This document shows, piece by piece, positions 41,896 to 52,436 of a stretch of 64,000 nucleotides of DNA. The notes below the pieces were generated by a model that saw nothing but the letters and a program-made list of their open reading frames with translations, ran no database searches and was not told where the DNA came from. Source of the DNA: Domibacillus epiphyticus (GTDB lineage Bacteria; Bacillota; Bacilli; Bacillales; Domibacillaceae); contig NZ_MSFI01000014.1 in the NCBI RefSeq assembly GCF_001975785.1, forward strand, positions 20,726-84,725, written 5' to 3'. The first letter of the stretch is position 1. The number at the start of each line of letters is the position of its first letter. A program made the position numbers and the translations under genes.

Positions 41896-43932
41896 ATGGA
41901 GACATCAATCGTTGCAAAAGGGGCAACAACCGTAGAAGCAGTACAAAATGCATTAACGCAGCTTGATGCTACACTGCCGGAAGTTGAAGTTGTCATTCTT
42001 AAAAATGGCGGCCGTTCGTTATTTGGTATAAGGCAAAAAGAAGCTATGGTTAAGGTCATAAAAAAAGAGGTCCCGCTAAAACTAAGACATATAACAGAAG
42101 TTGATACAATAATTGATGAAGTCACAGAAGCTTACACAACTAGATCCTCCTCAAAATCTTTGTCAAAAAAACCAATCGATAATAAATCATATATCCAATT
42201 TGTAAACGGGAAAATGAATGTGTTTTCATCTGAACATTCGTGTCCTGTTATCATCCCTCATCCCCGTGTTTCTTTATATGTGAATGAACAACTCGTAACA
42301 GAAAAAAGAGCGGTCTCAGAAAAAGATGAAATTGAAGTGAGAGCGCAAGAATCCATTGAGCCTGCAAAATCGACAATACATGTCGCGCAGGATGAAATGT
42401 CGGTTTCCATTCATGTTCAGCCGGAGCGCCGTACAATTTATAAAATAAAAGACACCCAAAAGCTTGAAACATTAAAAATACAGGTGGAACCTGAAACATC
42501 CCTGAAGAATCCTTTTACTGAAAAAGATATTCGGAAACAGTTGAACCAACTTGGCATTACGACAGGTATTCAAGATGAGGAAATAAAAAAAGCTTCAGAA
42601 TCTTTAGAAACGGCTACATTTATTCTCGCAAAAGGAATTCCGCCTGTTGAAGGAAAAGATGGCGAAATTAAGTTTGCCGTTGAAGTCACTCGTACTGCTA
42701 ATCCAGGGCCAAGAAAAAAAGAAGACGGGAAAGTTGATTATCGTGAAACGGGCTTTATTCCATCCGTTGAAGAAGGGGCACTTATTGCACGAATTATTCA
42801 GGCTCAGAAAGGGAAGAGCGGTTTTTCTGTTACTGGGCGTGAGGTAAAACCGAATCCAGTTAAAGACGTGGTTGTCCGTCTAGGACAAGGCGTGAAACTT
42901 GTTGGAGGTGCACAAATTATCTCCGCCATATCTGGACGTCCTCATGTGGAAAAGCGCGGCAGCATTTTGAATATAGCACTGTTAAAGGAATACAACCATG
43001 ACGGTGATGTTAACCTTAAAAGCGGGAACATCTATTTTGACGGAGATGTATGTATAAAAGGAAATGTTGCCGAATTAATGAAAGTGGAGGCAAAAGGAGA
43101 GATTTTTATTAATGGATCAACCGAAAAGGCCTCTATTCAATCTGGAAGCTGTATTGAACTGATAGGAAATGTTTTTTCATCTTCAATTACTGCGGGAAAA
43201 ACAAATCTTGTTATTTTAGAACTAACTGAACAATTAGAGGGAATTATCAGTCATTTAGAACTTGTCAATAAGTCGCTTCATTTCGTGTTAAACGATAAAA
43301 AAGTACGCCGGCTTTCAGCGGCTCAGACATGGGAAATCTTCCGGCTCATTGTTGGAAAAAATAATCCGCTAATGATGGATGAATTAAAAAGCTTTATACG
43401 AAAAACAGCCCGCTATCATAAACTTATCGATAATGAATGGAGTGATTTGTCCACTCGCTTATATAAACTGTTTTTCACACTGCCAATGGGAGATCGAAAT
43501 GTAATTGAATCTATGGATGAGACGATGAGAGAATCAATGACTGTATATGAAATGAATAAATTGACTTTCGATGCAGATTCAACCTTGATTCTTCCTTACG
43601 CGATTAACAGCCATCTGTTTTCTAGCGGGGATGTAAGGGTAAACGGACAGGGAATTTATAATTCCCTTGTAAAGGCAGGCGGTCAATTGGTAGCGGAAGG
43701 ATATGTAAAGGGTGGCGAAGTGCACGCAGCAGGTGGAATTAAAATAGGTACGTCAAGTTCTTCCACAGGTGTTAGGACCATTCTGAAAACAAGTGAAAAC
43801 GGTGTCATTGAGATTGGTGAAGCGTTTGTAGATACCATTATTCAGATTGGAAAACATCGTCATCAGTTTGTTAAAAAGGAATTTAATGTGAAAGCGAGAC
43901 TTTCAGACGACGGTTTTTTGAAAATACGTTGA
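41896..43932 (+). CDS. FapA (DUF342) family protein with N-terminal Jag domain (678 aa)
   Basis: The ATG at 41,896 lies 7 nt after GAAGGAGG. Residues 1-52 match the Jag N-terminal domain (TTVEAVQNALTQLDATLPEV, LFGIRQKEAMVKV). The rest is a FapA/DUF342 protein with a beta-helix core (DGDVNLKSGNIYFDGDVCIK, VKAGGQLVAEGYVKGGEVHA) split by a helical insertion. Despite the label flagellar assembly protein A, no flagellar genes are nearby. A second FapA gene follows 27 nt later. Confidence 0.88.
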   Translation: METSIVAKGATTVEAVQNALTQLDATLPEVEVVILKNGGRSLFGIRQKEAMVKVIKKEVPLKLRHITEVDTIIDEVTEAYTTRSSSKSLSKKPIDNKSYIQFVNGKMNVFSSEHSCPVIIPHPRVSLYVNEQLVTEKRAVSEKDEIEVRAQESIEPAKSTIHVAQDEMSVSIHVQPERRTIYKIKDTQKLETLKIQVEPETSLKNPFTEKDIRKQLNQLGITTGIQDEEIKKASESLETATFILAKGIPPVEGKDGEIKFAVEVTRTANPGPRKKEDGKVDYRETGFIPSVEEGALIARIIQAQKGKSGFSVTGREVKPNPVKDVVVRLGQGVKLVGGAQIISAISGRPHVEKRGSILNIALLKEYNHDGDVNLKSGNIYFDGDVCIKGNVAELMKVEAKGEIFINGSTEKASIQSGSCIELIGNVFSSSITAGKTNLVILELTEQLEGIISHLELVNKSLHFVLNDKKVRRLSAAQTWEIFRLIVGKNNPLMMDELKSFIRKTARYHKLIDNEWSDLSTRLYKLFFTLPMGDRNVIESMDETMRESMTVYEMNKLTFDADSTLILPYAINSHLFSSGDVRVNGQGIYNSLVKAGGQLVAEGYVKGGEVHAAGGIKIGTSSSSTGVRTILKTSENGVIEIGEAFVDTIIQIGKHRHQFVKKEFNVKARLSDDGFLKIR

Positions 43933-43959
43933 CTAGGTGTATAGGAGGGGGAAGCTCAA

Positions 43960-45507
43960 GTGAATAATTTATTGACAAAAGAAAAAAAAGAAGTGTGCCG
44001 TATTGATGTATCGAGTGATTATATGGAAGCGGTGTTGCATTATTCACCGGGCAGGAATGATGAAAATGAACCTGTTAACGAACTAACTCCAGAGATAATC
44101 CATCAATTGCTTGAGGGGATAGGCGTTGTACACGGAATTGATGATCAGGTTATTGAAGGCGCTATCCATTGTCTACAAAATCAATCTTTTACAATAGCGA
44201 CTGCAACACCTCCTGTAGCGGGAATAGACGGGTCTCTTACCTTTTTCGTTGACTACTCAACTGGGTTGACACCTCCAAAGCTGGACTGGAGTGGGGCAGC
44301 AAATTTCCGTGATATACAAGTCATCCCGGAAGTGCAGGAAGGCAGCATTATAGCAAAAGCGAATCCCGCTGTTCAGGGAACGCCAGGTATATCTGTATTG
44401 GGAATAGAAATTCCTGTTCGTCCGGCTCTTGACGTCGTTGTTCAGACGGGGAAAGGCATATATGAAAAAGACGGTTCGTATTTCGCTTCATTTTCCGGAA
44501 GACTCTCAGTGGAGCAGCGGGACAACCGTTATTTTCTGGATGTATCAAAGCAGCTTGTTCATAATGGGGCTGTGGACATCACGAGCGGGAATATCCGATT
44601 TCAAGGAGACATTGAAATTAACGGTGATGTCCATGAAACAATGAAAGTAGAAGCTGCGGGAGATATAGAAGTGTATGGGCAAGTTTCAAACGCGTCTCTA
44701 ATTGCTGGTAAATCCGCATCCGTTAAAAAAAATGTGTTTTCCTCAACCATTTCATCTGGAAAATCTGTCGAGTCAACCGGAGGGCTTTATAAGCATTTAA
44801 ACGGGTGCCTGCCGGTAGTAATCGAGTTTTCGAAAAAGTTGGAAGCGGTTTTATTAGAATTAGAGAAAAGAGGCCATTCAATTGATGAGGCAGTTGTTGC
44901 ACAAAAACTGATGGAGCGTGAGTATCCAAACCTTCCCTCTTTAATTAAATTATTTGCACGAGAAGCATCACATAGCGGACATTCAGTAAAAAGGGAATGG
45001 AGTGAACTTGCAAATAACTTATATAGAACCTTTATCATGAAATCAATGAATGGACTTCGTATTGACCAAGTAAATAGTGTATTAAATGATGCGGAAGCCC
45101 TTCATGCATTTTATGATGCAGATGAGGAAGACGAAGAGCCATTATTTGTTTCTATGCCGTATGCACTCAACAGTGAAATTTTCTCAAGCGGCAATATATA
45201 TATAACTGGGCAGGGTGTCTACAATTCAACATTAAAAGCAGGAAGAAGTATTGAAGTAGCTGGTTCAGTTAAAGGAGGTCATTTAATTGCCGGTCAATTT
45301 GTGAAAGTAAAACACGCTGGTTCTGAAAGCGGGGTGAAAACCAAAATTACAGTTGGTGAAGGCGGCACGATTGAATTATATAAAGCCCATGCAGATGTTA
45401 CTGTTCAAATAGGCATGAAAAAATTAACATTCTATCGGATGGCTGGGCCGATCAAAGTTTTTATGAATGAAGCGGGAGATATAAAAACAAGCGGTTTAAC
45501 GTATTAA
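43960..45507 (+). CDS. Second FapA (DUF342) family protein without the Jag domain (515 aa)
   Basis: It starts with GTG after AGGAGGGGG. It aligns by eye with the neighbouring FapA over the beta-helix core (VDITSGNIRFQGDIEINGDV, EIFSSGNIYITGQGVYNSTL). It lacks the Jag and the following segment, so the pair arose by duplication with loss or gain of the N-terminal part. Function unknown; the two probably work together, for example as mixed oligomers (inference). Confidence 0.85.
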   Translation: MNNLLTKEKKEVCRIDVSSDYMEAVLHYSPGRNDENEPVNELTPEIIHQLLEGIGVVHGIDDQVIEGAIHCLQNQSFTIATATPPVAGIDGSLTFFVDYSTGLTPPKLDWSGAANFRDIQVIPEVQEGSIIAKANPAVQGTPGISVLGIEIPVRPALDVVVQTGKGIYEKDGSYFASFSGRLSVEQRDNRYFLDVSKQLVHNGAVDITSGNIRFQGDIEINGDVHETMKVEAAGDIEVYGQVSNASLIAGKSASVKKNVFSSTISSGKSVESTGGLYKHLNGCLPVVIEFSKKLEAVLLELEKRGHSIDEAVVAQKLMEREYPNLPSLIKLFAREASHSGHSVKREWSELANNLYRTFIMKSMNGLRIDQVNSVLNDAEALHAFYDADEEDEEPLFVSMPYALNSEIFSSGNIYITGQGVYNSTLKAGRSIEVAGSVKGGHLIAGQFVKVKHAGSESGVKTKITVGEGGTIELYKAHADVTVQIGMKKLTFYRMAGPIKVFMNEAGDIKTSGLTY

Positions 45508-45535
45508 CGTTAAACCGCTTGTTTCATTTTTTTTT
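45489..45535. terminator. Terminator between the second FapA gene and plsY
   Basis: AAGCGGTTTAACGT and ACGTTAAACCGCTT form a long stem with a T-run; usable in both directions. Confidence 0.8.
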
Positions 45536-46123
45536 ATTTTTACCTACTTTTGGTTCAGTCCCATTTTTTAGACGGATCATATTTGCACGGTGGCGGTATA
45601 TGACGAAAAATACAAGTGCAATCACAACCGCGAGGAAAGGGATATCCTCTGTGTAATAAGTGTAAATAATCGCATATATTAATGCCGTAACAGCTGCCGT
45701 TACGGAGGCGAGGGACACATATTTAGATATGGATAGAGTAATGATGAAAACAGCGGCCAAAAGCAGGAAAAATAGTGGGTTGTAGGCAAGCAGCACCCCT
45801 GCGGAAGTAGCCACAGCTTTCCCGCCGCGAAAACCAGCGAAAATTGGGAAAATGTGTCCAATCACAGCTATAAGCCCGGCCAGCAAAGAAACATGTGCAT
45901 CAAATAATAGAGGCAGCGACGCAGCAGCAGTTCCTTTTAAAATATCCGCAGCTGTTACAAATGCACCCGCTTTTTTGCCGAGGACCCGAAAAGTGTTTGT
46001 TGCCCCGAGATTCCCACTTCCATGCTCTCGGATATCTATACCGAAAAAGATCTTTCCGACAATCAGTCCCGATGGAATGGAACCTAGTAAATAGGCGGAT
46101 ATTAAAATCAATGCTTGAATCAA
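45524..46123 (-). CDS. plsY: Glycerol-3-phosphate acyltransferase PlsY (199 aa)
   Basis: The TTG start ([20 protein letters not shown]) follows AAGGGAG on the minus strand. PlsY moves the acyl group from acyl-phosphate to glycerol-3-phosphate, the first step of phospholipid synthesis. The conserved loops are present: [33 protein letters not shown], and [19 protein letters not shown]. Five membrane helices are expected. Same neighbourhood as yneS in B. subtilis. Confidence 0.95.
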   Translation of the reverse strand: MIQALILISAYLLGSIPSGLIVGKIFFGIDIREHGSGNLGATNTFRVLGKKAGAFVTAADILKGTAAASLPLLFDAHVSLLAGLIAVIGHIFPIFAGFRGGKAVATSAGVLLAYNPLFFLLLAAVFIITLSISKYVSLASVTAAVTALIYAIIYTYYTEDIPFLAVVIALVFFVIYRHRANMIRLKNGTEPKVGKNKKK

Positions 46124-46355
46124 TTTTTCATTCTCCCTTTTCGTATTGTATAATCATGTGAATAAGACCTATTCATCATTTTACCACGACGGTATAGAGG
46201 ACGGGAAAAAAATTTTGGTTGATTATCATTGGAAAGTAACGTACTCTTTTAACGGAATATAGAAATTGGATTGTCGTTTATTTGATGAATATGATATCAT
46301 ATTTAAGAACATACGTTTTTGTTGCGCGGGTTTTTGGAAAGAGAGGGGATTTTTT

Positions 46356-48332
46356 ATGGCGGATTCAAAGCAAAATATAATCTATAATGATGATTCCATA
46401 CAGGTACTTGAAGGACTTGAAGCGGTTCGAAAGCGCCCGGGAATGTACATAGGTTCCACAGATGGAAGGGGACTGCACCACCTTGTTTATGAAATCGTTG
46501 ACAACTCTGTCGATGAAGCTCTTGGGGGACACGGGAGTGAAATTAATGTCACCATACATGAAGATAACTCCATTAGCGTACGTGACTTTGGACGCGGCAT
46601 GCCAACTGGTATGCACCGTACCGGAAAACCTACGACAGAAGTAATTTTAACCGTTCTTCATGCCGGGGGAAAATTTGGACAGGGTGGTTATAAAACAAGT
46701 GGTGGATTGCACGGTGTCGGAGCATCTGTGGTAAATGCTTTGTCTGAATCACTAACTGTAAAAATTTACCGTGACGGCTTTCAGTTTGAACAAAGATTTA
46801 AAGACGGCGGCAAGCCAATCACGACTCTTGAGAAAAAAGGAAAAACGAAATCAACCGGGACAGAGATCCATTTCAAACCGGACGCATCCATTTTTTCAAC
46901 CACATTCTTTCAATTTGATACGCTTAGTGAACGGCTCCGTGAATCAGCGTTTCTTTTAAAAGGATTAAAAATCACACTCGAAGATCGGCGAAAAGACCGT
47001 GAGCAAAAAGAGGAATATTTTTATGAAAACGGTATTGAAGAGTTTGTCAAATACTTAAATGAGGAAAAAGATATTCTTCATCCTGTAGCTTCTTTTGCCG
47101 GTACTCAAAATGAAATAGAAGCAGAATTTGCTTTTCAATTTAATGACGGGTTTTCAGAAAATGTGTTGTCGTTTGTCAATAACGTACGGACAAAAGATGG
47201 CGGTACACACGAAGCGGGTGCTAGGGCAGCGATGACCCGTACATTTAACGAATATGCACGTAAAAGCAATCTTTTGAAAGAAAAAGACAAAAACCTGGAA
47301 GGAACCGATATTCGGGAAGGCTTAACAGCTATTGTCTCCGTTAGGGTTCCGGAACATTTGCTTCAATTCGAAGGGCAGACAAAAGGAAAACTGGGTACAG
47401 GAGAAGCACGTTCAGCTGTTGATCAGGTTGTGTCAGAAAAACTTCTTTATTTTTTAGAGGAAAATCCGGAAGTCAGCGCACTATTAATAAAAAAAGCTGT
47501 GAAAGCCGCACAGGCGCGTGAAGCAGCCCGTAAAGCACGTGAGGATGCACGTAACGGGAAAAAACGTAAAAAAGGTGAATCTATTTTATCTGGTAAGCTT
47601 ACACCGGCCCAGTCACGCAATCCAGAAAAAAATGAACTGTATCTCGTAGAGGGAGATTCCGCTGGAGGTTCTGCAAAACAGGGGCGTGACCGCCGGTTCC
47701 AGGCGGTGCTGCCGCTCCGCGGGAAAGTTATCAATACAGAAAAGGCAAAGCTTGCTGACATTTTTAAAAATGAAGAAATCAATACGATTATTCATGCAGT
47801 CGGAGCAGGTGTTGGACCTGATTTTTCGGTTGAAGATACGAATTATGACAAAGTGATTATTATGACCGATGCTGATACAGACGGCGCACATATTCAAGTT
47901 CTTTTGCTTACGTTTTTTTACCGGTATATGAAGCCGCTTATCGAGAGCGGAAAAGTGTATATCGCATTGCCGCCGCTTTTTAAGGTTAGTAAAGGAACCG
48001 GCAAAAAGGAAATAGCCGAGTATGTATGGACTGAGCGGGAACTTGACTCATTATTAAAAAAAATAGGCAAAGGTGCAGTCATTCAGCGCTATAAAGGACT
48101 TGGAGAAATGAACGCTGATCAGTTGTGGGATACAACGATGAACCCTGAAACGAGAACGCTCATCAGGGTCACAATCGATGATGCAGCCCGGGCAGAACGC
48201 CGTGTGACAGTGTTAATGGGAGATAAAGTTGAACCACGTAGAAAATGGATTGAATCCAACGTTGCATTCGGACTTGAGGAAGAAGCGGCGTTGCTTGAAA
48301 GTGATCAGTTGACCGGCAGCAGGGAGGATTAA
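46356..48332 (+). CDS. parE: DNA topoisomerase IV subunit B (658 aa)
   Basis: The ATG at 46,356 follows GAGAGGGGA; the longer frame from 46,266 lacks a ribosome binding site. ParE holds the ATPase that drives decatenation. GHKL motifs are EIVDNSVDEAL, RDFGRGMPTG and SGGLHGVGASVVNALS. The TOPRIM part has EGDSAGGSAKQGRDR and MTDADTDGAHI. It is 3 nt from parC, so both are made from one operon. Confidence 0.96.
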   Translation: MADSKQNIIYNDDSIQVLEGLEAVRKRPGMYIGSTDGRGLHHLVYEIVDNSVDEALGGHGSEINVTIHEDNSISVRDFGRGMPTGMHRTGKPTTEVILTVLHAGGKFGQGGYKTSGGLHGVGASVVNALSESLTVKIYRDGFQFEQRFKDGGKPITTLEKKGKTKSTGTEIHFKPDASIFSTTFFQFDTLSERLRESAFLLKGLKITLEDRRKDREQKEEYFYENGIEEFVKYLNEEKDILHPVASFAGTQNEIEAEFAFQFNDGFSENVLSFVNNVRTKDGGTHEAGARAAMTRTFNEYARKSNLLKEKDKNLEGTDIREGLTAIVSVRVPEHLLQFEGQTKGKLGTGEARSAVDQVVSEKLLYFLEENPEVSALLIKKAVKAAQAREAARKAREDARNGKKRKKGESILSGKLTPAQSRNPEKNELYLVEGDSAGGSAKQGRDRRFQAVLPLRGKVINTEKAKLADIFKNEEINTIIHAVGAGVGPDFSVEDTNYDKVIIMTDADTDGAHIQVLLLTFFYRYMKPLIESGKVYIALPPLFKVSKGTGKKEIAEYVWTERELDSLLKKIGKGAVIQRYKGLGEMNADQLWDTTMNPETRTLIRVTIDDAARAERRVTVLMGDKVEPRRKWIESNVAFGLEEEAALLESDQLTGSRED

Positions 48333-48335
48333 TCA

Positions 48336-50759
48336 ATGGAAAAGGAACATATTCAGGATTTACCGCTCGAAGATGTGATTGGTGACCGATTTGGGCGGTA
48401 CAGTAAATATATTATTCAAGAACGGGCGCTGCCTGATGCACGTGACGGATTAAAACCTGTGCAGCGGCGCATCCTTTTTTCCATGCACACAGAAGGAAAT
48501 ACTCATCAAAAACCATTTCGAAAAGCAGCCAAAACGGTCGGGAATGTTATCGGTAATTACCACCCTCACGGGGATTCGTCTGTGTACGATGCAATGGTAC
48601 GTCTTAGCCAAGACTGGAAAATGCGGACACCGCTTATTGAAATGCATGGTAATAATGGTTCAGTGGATGGGGATCCGCCCGCTGCAATGCGTTATACGGA
48701 AACAAGGCTGTCATCCATTGCCGGCGAGCTGTTAACAGACATTGAAAAACGAACCGTTGATTTTATTCCGAATTTTGATGAAACAACAAATGAGCCTGTT
48801 GTTCTGCCAGCGAGATTCCCTAATTTACTGGTCAATGGATCAACCGGAATTTCTGCTGGATATGCGACTGAAATTCCACCGCACCGCTTAGACGAAGTGA
48901 TCGATGCAGTAGTCATGCGAATGGAACAGCCGGAGTGTACGATTGAGCAATTAATGACGGTTATCAAAGGACCTGATTTTCCAACCGGGGGAATTATCCA
49001 GGGTGTCGACGGAATTGAGAAAGCATATAAAACAGGCAAAGGGAAAATTGTGATTCGCGGCAGGGCGGAAATTGAATCAGTCCGTGGCGGGCGGCAGCGC
49101 ATCGTCATTACGGAAATCCCCTATGAAATTAATAAAGCATCCCTTGTAAAGAAAATGGACGAACTCCGCATTGACCGGAAACTCGACGGTATTGCAGAAG
49201 TAAGGGACGAAACCGACCGGACAGGTCTCCGTGTAGTCGTGGATTTGAAAAAAGAAGCAGATGCCGAACTCATATTAAATTATTTATACAAAGTGACTGA
49301 TTTGCAGGTGTCCTACAATTTTAATATGGTGGCGATCTATAATAAACGGCCGGTATTAATGGGACTTCACCGACTGCTTGATGCGTATATTGAGCATAGA
49401 AAAGAAGTAGTGACGAATCGTTCTGAATATGATCTTGAAAAAGCAAAAGCGCGTCATCATATTGTTGCAGGTTTAATGAAAGCCCTGTCGATTCTTGATG
49501 AAGTCATTGCATGCATTCGAGCTTCTAAAGATAAGCAGGATGCTAAAAATAGACTTGTAGCTGAATTTTCCTTTACCGAAGCGCAGGCAGAAGCGATTGT
49601 AACATTACAGCTATACCGTTTAACGAATACGGATATTACCGCCCTCGAAAAAGAATCAACAGAACTTGAAAAGACCATACAGCAGCTTGAAGCGATCCTG
49701 GCAAGCGATAAAAAACTTGCTTCCGTTATTAAACGTGAACTGAAAGATCTGAAAAAAATCTATACGACTGAGCGGCGTACAACAATTGAAGCTGAAATTG
49801 AAGAAATTAAGATAGACCGTGAAGCGATGATTCCGAGTGAAGATGTCATCGTCTCGGTAACACGGGAAGGATATATAAAACGGACAGGCATCCGATCCTA
49901 CACCGCATCAGGGGGGCTTCCCTCAATGAAAGAAACGGATGGACTATTATTTAAAAAAGAAATGAATACAACGGATGTCCTCCTTATTTTCACAAGTAAA
50001 GGCAGTTATTTATATTTGCCGGTGCATGAACTGCCGGATATTCGCTGGAAGGATGCTGGCCAGCATATTGCTGGACTGGTTAATGGAATTAAAGAAGACA
50101 CCATTGTCGCAGCGTTTTCAATTCGTGACTTTACCGAATCAAAATTCATTTTGTCTGTCACAAAAACGGGGATGGTAAAGCGGACTGATTTATCGCAATT
50201 TAAAGTACAGCGCTATTCCCGCCCTTTAATGGCAATGAATGTTAAAGGGGATGATGAAGTGTGCTCGGTAGCTTTAACAGATGGTACATTTGATGTGCTG
50301 CTCGTCACTCATTTTGGCTTTGGTGTACGATTTAATGAAGATGAAGTACCCGTTGTTGGTCCACGCGCTGCTGGTGTAAAAGGCATAAGTTTAAAAGAAG
50401 ACGATTATACAATTGCCGCCATCGTTTCAAACGAAGGGGATGGTGCACAGTTCCTAGCTGTCACGAACCGGGGTGCTGTTAAACGAAGTGGCTTTGACCA
50501 ATTTGAGCGATCTTCGCGAGCGAAAAGAGGAGTCGTTTTGCTTCGAGAATTAAAAGCAAATCCTCATCGCATTACAGGAGCAGCACTAATTAGCGACCAC
50601 CACGGATATTTTTTACGATTAAACAAAGGTGAGGATATTCAAATAGATGTCCAAGCACTCAAAAAAGTTGACCGCTATTCAAATGGTTCTTTTGTTGTCG
50701 ATGAAAAAGAACAGGGAACCGTACAGCGCCTGCTCGTATCTGATTTATCTGCTGATTAA
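48336..50759 (+). CDS. parC: DNA topoisomerase IV subunit A (807 aa)
   Basis: An ATG follows GGGAGGA. ParC cuts and rejoins DNA; the catalytic Tyr is residue 120 in AMRYTETRLS. The quinolone-determining region HPHGDSSVYDAM has Ser81 and Asp85, the usual sensitive-type residues. The C-terminal half has the beta-pinwheel repeats (VTREGYIKRTG, VTKTGMVKRTD, VTNRGAVKRSG). Terminator directly downstream. Confidence 0.96.
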   Translation: MEKEHIQDLPLEDVIGDRFGRYSKYIIQERALPDARDGLKPVQRRILFSMHTEGNTHQKPFRKAAKTVGNVIGNYHPHGDSSVYDAMVRLSQDWKMRTPLIEMHGNNGSVDGDPPAAMRYTETRLSSIAGELLTDIEKRTVDFIPNFDETTNEPVVLPARFPNLLVNGSTGISAGYATEIPPHRLDEVIDAVVMRMEQPECTIEQLMTVIKGPDFPTGGIIQGVDGIEKAYKTGKGKIVIRGRAEIESVRGGRQRIVITEIPYEINKASLVKKMDELRIDRKLDGIAEVRDETDRTGLRVVVDLKKEADAELILNYLYKVTDLQVSYNFNMVAIYNKRPVLMGLHRLLDAYIEHRKEVVTNRSEYDLEKAKARHHIVAGLMKALSILDEVIACIRASKDKQDAKNRLVAEFSFTEAQAEAIVTLQLYRLTNTDITALEKESTELEKTIQQLEAILASDKKLASVIKRELKDLKKIYTTERRTTIEAEIEEIKIDREAMIPSEDVIVSVTREGYIKRTGIRSYTASGGLPSMKETDGLLFKKEMNTTDVLLIFTSKGSYLYLPVHELPDIRWKDAGQHIAGLVNGIKEDTIVAAFSIRDFTESKFILSVTKTGMVKRTDLSQFKVQRYSRPLMAMNVKGDDEVCSVALTDGTFDVLLVTHFGFGVRFNEDEVPVVGPRAAGVKGISLKEDDYTIAAIVSNEGDGAQFLAVTNRGAVKRSGFDQFERSSRAKRGVVLLRELKANPHRITGAALISDHHGYFLRLNKGEDIQIDVQALKKVDRYSNGSFVVDEKEQGTVQRLLVSDLSAD

Positions 50760-50802
50760 TAAAAAAGCTTCACTGTCATTTATGACGTGAAGCTTTTTTT
50801 GC
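50760..50802 (+). terminator. Terminator of parE-parC
   Basis: AAAAAAGCTTCAC, loop, GTGAAGCTTTTTTT. Confidence 0.85.
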
Positions 50803-51059
50803 ATTACAGAAAAAAGAACTGCTCATACACAGGAATTCACTGCCAAACCACGATTGAGAACATAATAAAATTTTAATACATTGTGTGCAAAATTCAAATA
50901 TATTTTAAAAAAATTAAATATAATAAAAAAACATAAAACATCATTTAATTGAATATAATGGTAAGGTATGAAGGATTTTCTATAAAAACCGCTGAAGCAA
51001 GCTTTCGAATATAGCCAAGGTTTCATTCTTTTTTTAAAAGAAAGGGGATAACGCAGCCG

Positions 51060-52139
51060 GTGGACAAACTTTTAAAAGTAGATAACCAGATCGTTGGAAA
51101 ACTAAAAGATACAGAGCAGCTGCTGAAAGCAATTACAGAAAATATGCGTGAAATATTATGTATATATACGATTAGTGATATGCAAATTCTATATGTGAGT
51201 GAATCGTTTGAACGTATATGGGGATTAAAAACGGAAGTCGTTTATGAAAACCCTGAGATGGTTATTGAAACTGTACATCAAAAAGACAAGGAATTATTTA
51301 TGAATAAAATGCATCATCCAGGAGGGACGTTTGATTATCGGATCGTGCGTCCCGACAAAACAATACGCTGGATACGATCAAGCCAGACAGTGATATCTAA
51401 TGAAAAAAACGAACCGGTTCGAGTGATCATAGTGTCTGATGATATTACAGATTTGAAGGAAAAAGAACAAATGATTTTTAATGCGGATACTCTTGGCGCT
51501 ATTGGTCAGCTTGCGGCTGGTATTGCTCATGAAATTCGTAACCCAATGACTGCAATCAAAGGCTTTGTCCAGCTTTGGAAGCAGGAATCGATTAATGCAT
51601 ACAGTGATATTATTTTATCAGAACTCGAACGTGTAGAATTTATTATGAGTGAATTTTTGATGCTGGCTAAGCCCCAACAGTCGCATAAAATAGAACAGAT
51701 CAATATGCGTACACTCATTGAAGAAGTGGCAACATTTATGCGTCCGGAAGCGCTGTTAAAAAATATCGAGATTAAAACTCAAATTGATGAACAGTTACCA
51801 CGTCTTAATGTGGAACAGAAACAAATGAAACAAGTTATTATTAATTTAATGAAAAATGGGATTGAAGCGATGCTTGATGGGGGTATATTAACTGTCTCGG
51901 TCTCTGTACATTCAAATAAGATGTTTATAGAAGTCATTGATCAGGGAATCGGTATTCCAGAAGAAGCAATTCCACGTTTAGGGGAACCTTTTTTTTCGAA
52001 TAAAGATAAAGGAACAGGGCTTGGTTTAATGGTTAGCAAGAAAATGATTCATCAACATAACGGAGATCTGGTATTTACGAGTGAAGAAGGAAAGGGAACG
52101 AAAGCAAGGATTATACTGCCTGTAAATAGCGAAAAATGA
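51060..52139 (+). CDS. PAS-domain sporulation-type histidine kinase (359 aa)
   Basis: It starts with GTG after AAAGGGGAT. A PAS/PAC domain spans residues about 15-135 (ILCIYTISDMQILYVSESFE). HisKA has the phospho-His in AGIAHEIRNPMTAIKGF, and HATPase has NLMKNGIEAMLDGG and DQGIGIPEEAIPRLGEPFFS, then GTGLGLMVSKK. There is no membrane segment, so it senses an internal signal. No response regulator gene is adjacent, as is usual for kinases that feed the Spo0F-Spo0A relay. Confidence 0.88.
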   Translation: MDKLLKVDNQIVGKLKDTEQLLKAITENMREILCIYTISDMQILYVSESFERIWGLKTEVVYENPEMVIETVHQKDKELFMNKMHHPGGTFDYRIVRPDKTIRWIRSSQTVISNEKNEPVRVIIVSDDITDLKEKEQMIFNADTLGAIGQLAAGIAHEIRNPMTAIKGFVQLWKQESINAYSDIILSELERVEFIMSEFLMLAKPQQSHKIEQINMRTLIEEVATFMRPEALLKNIEIKTQIDEQLPRLNVEQKQMKQVIINLMKNGIEAMLDGGILTVSVSVHSNKMFIEVIDQGIGIPEEAIPRLGEPFFSNKDKGTGLGLMVSKKMIHQHNGDLVFTSEEGKGTKARIILPVNSEK

Positions 52140-52149
52140 GGTGAACACC

Positions 52150-52290
52150 ATGCAGGTCATTGCTTTACTTATTCATTTTTTCATTTATGCTATTCCTGTT
52201 TTTTTTATCACCTTATTCGTTCGTTTATTCAAATCGGAACAAAAATTAAATCGGCGTCTTAAAGAAAATAACCGTTTAACGAAAGATTAA
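52150..52290 (+). CDS. Small membrane protein, DUF4083-like (46 aa)
   Basis: The ATG lies 10 nt after the kinase stop, and its ribosome binding site AGGTGA overlaps that stop. One membrane helix (IALLIHFFIYAIPVFFITLF) is followed by a charged coil (SEQKLNRRLKENNRLTKD). Proteins of this shape (DUF4083) occur in Bacillus. Translational coupling with the kinase suggests a link, which is inference. Confidence 0.65.
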   Translation: MQVIALLIHFFIYAIPVFFITLFVRLFKSEQKLNRRLKENNRLTKD

Positions 52291-52391
52291 TAAAATATAG
52301 TTTTTAGATGTCGAGCTTTATGCCAGGCATCTTTTTTATATTTCGCCTAACGAAATATTTTTCGTGTGTAATGAACCAGTGTGTGCTACTA

Positions 52392-52407
52392 TTGACTAAG
52401 CAGTCAA
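52392..52407. promoter_or_regulatory. Inverted repeat before the TetR gene
   Basis: TTGACT-AAGC-AGTCAA is a perfect dyad that includes a -35-like TTGACT. It is a candidate self-control operator of the TetR protein. Confidence 0.45.
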
Positions 52408-52436
52408 ATTAAAAACTAAACAGTTGGTGATGGAAG

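Noticed and set aside
46266..46355. Upstream extension of parE
   Set aside because: The extra 30 residues (many Phe, Cys, Tyr) are not part of the family, and GAGAGGGGA precedes ATG 46,356.
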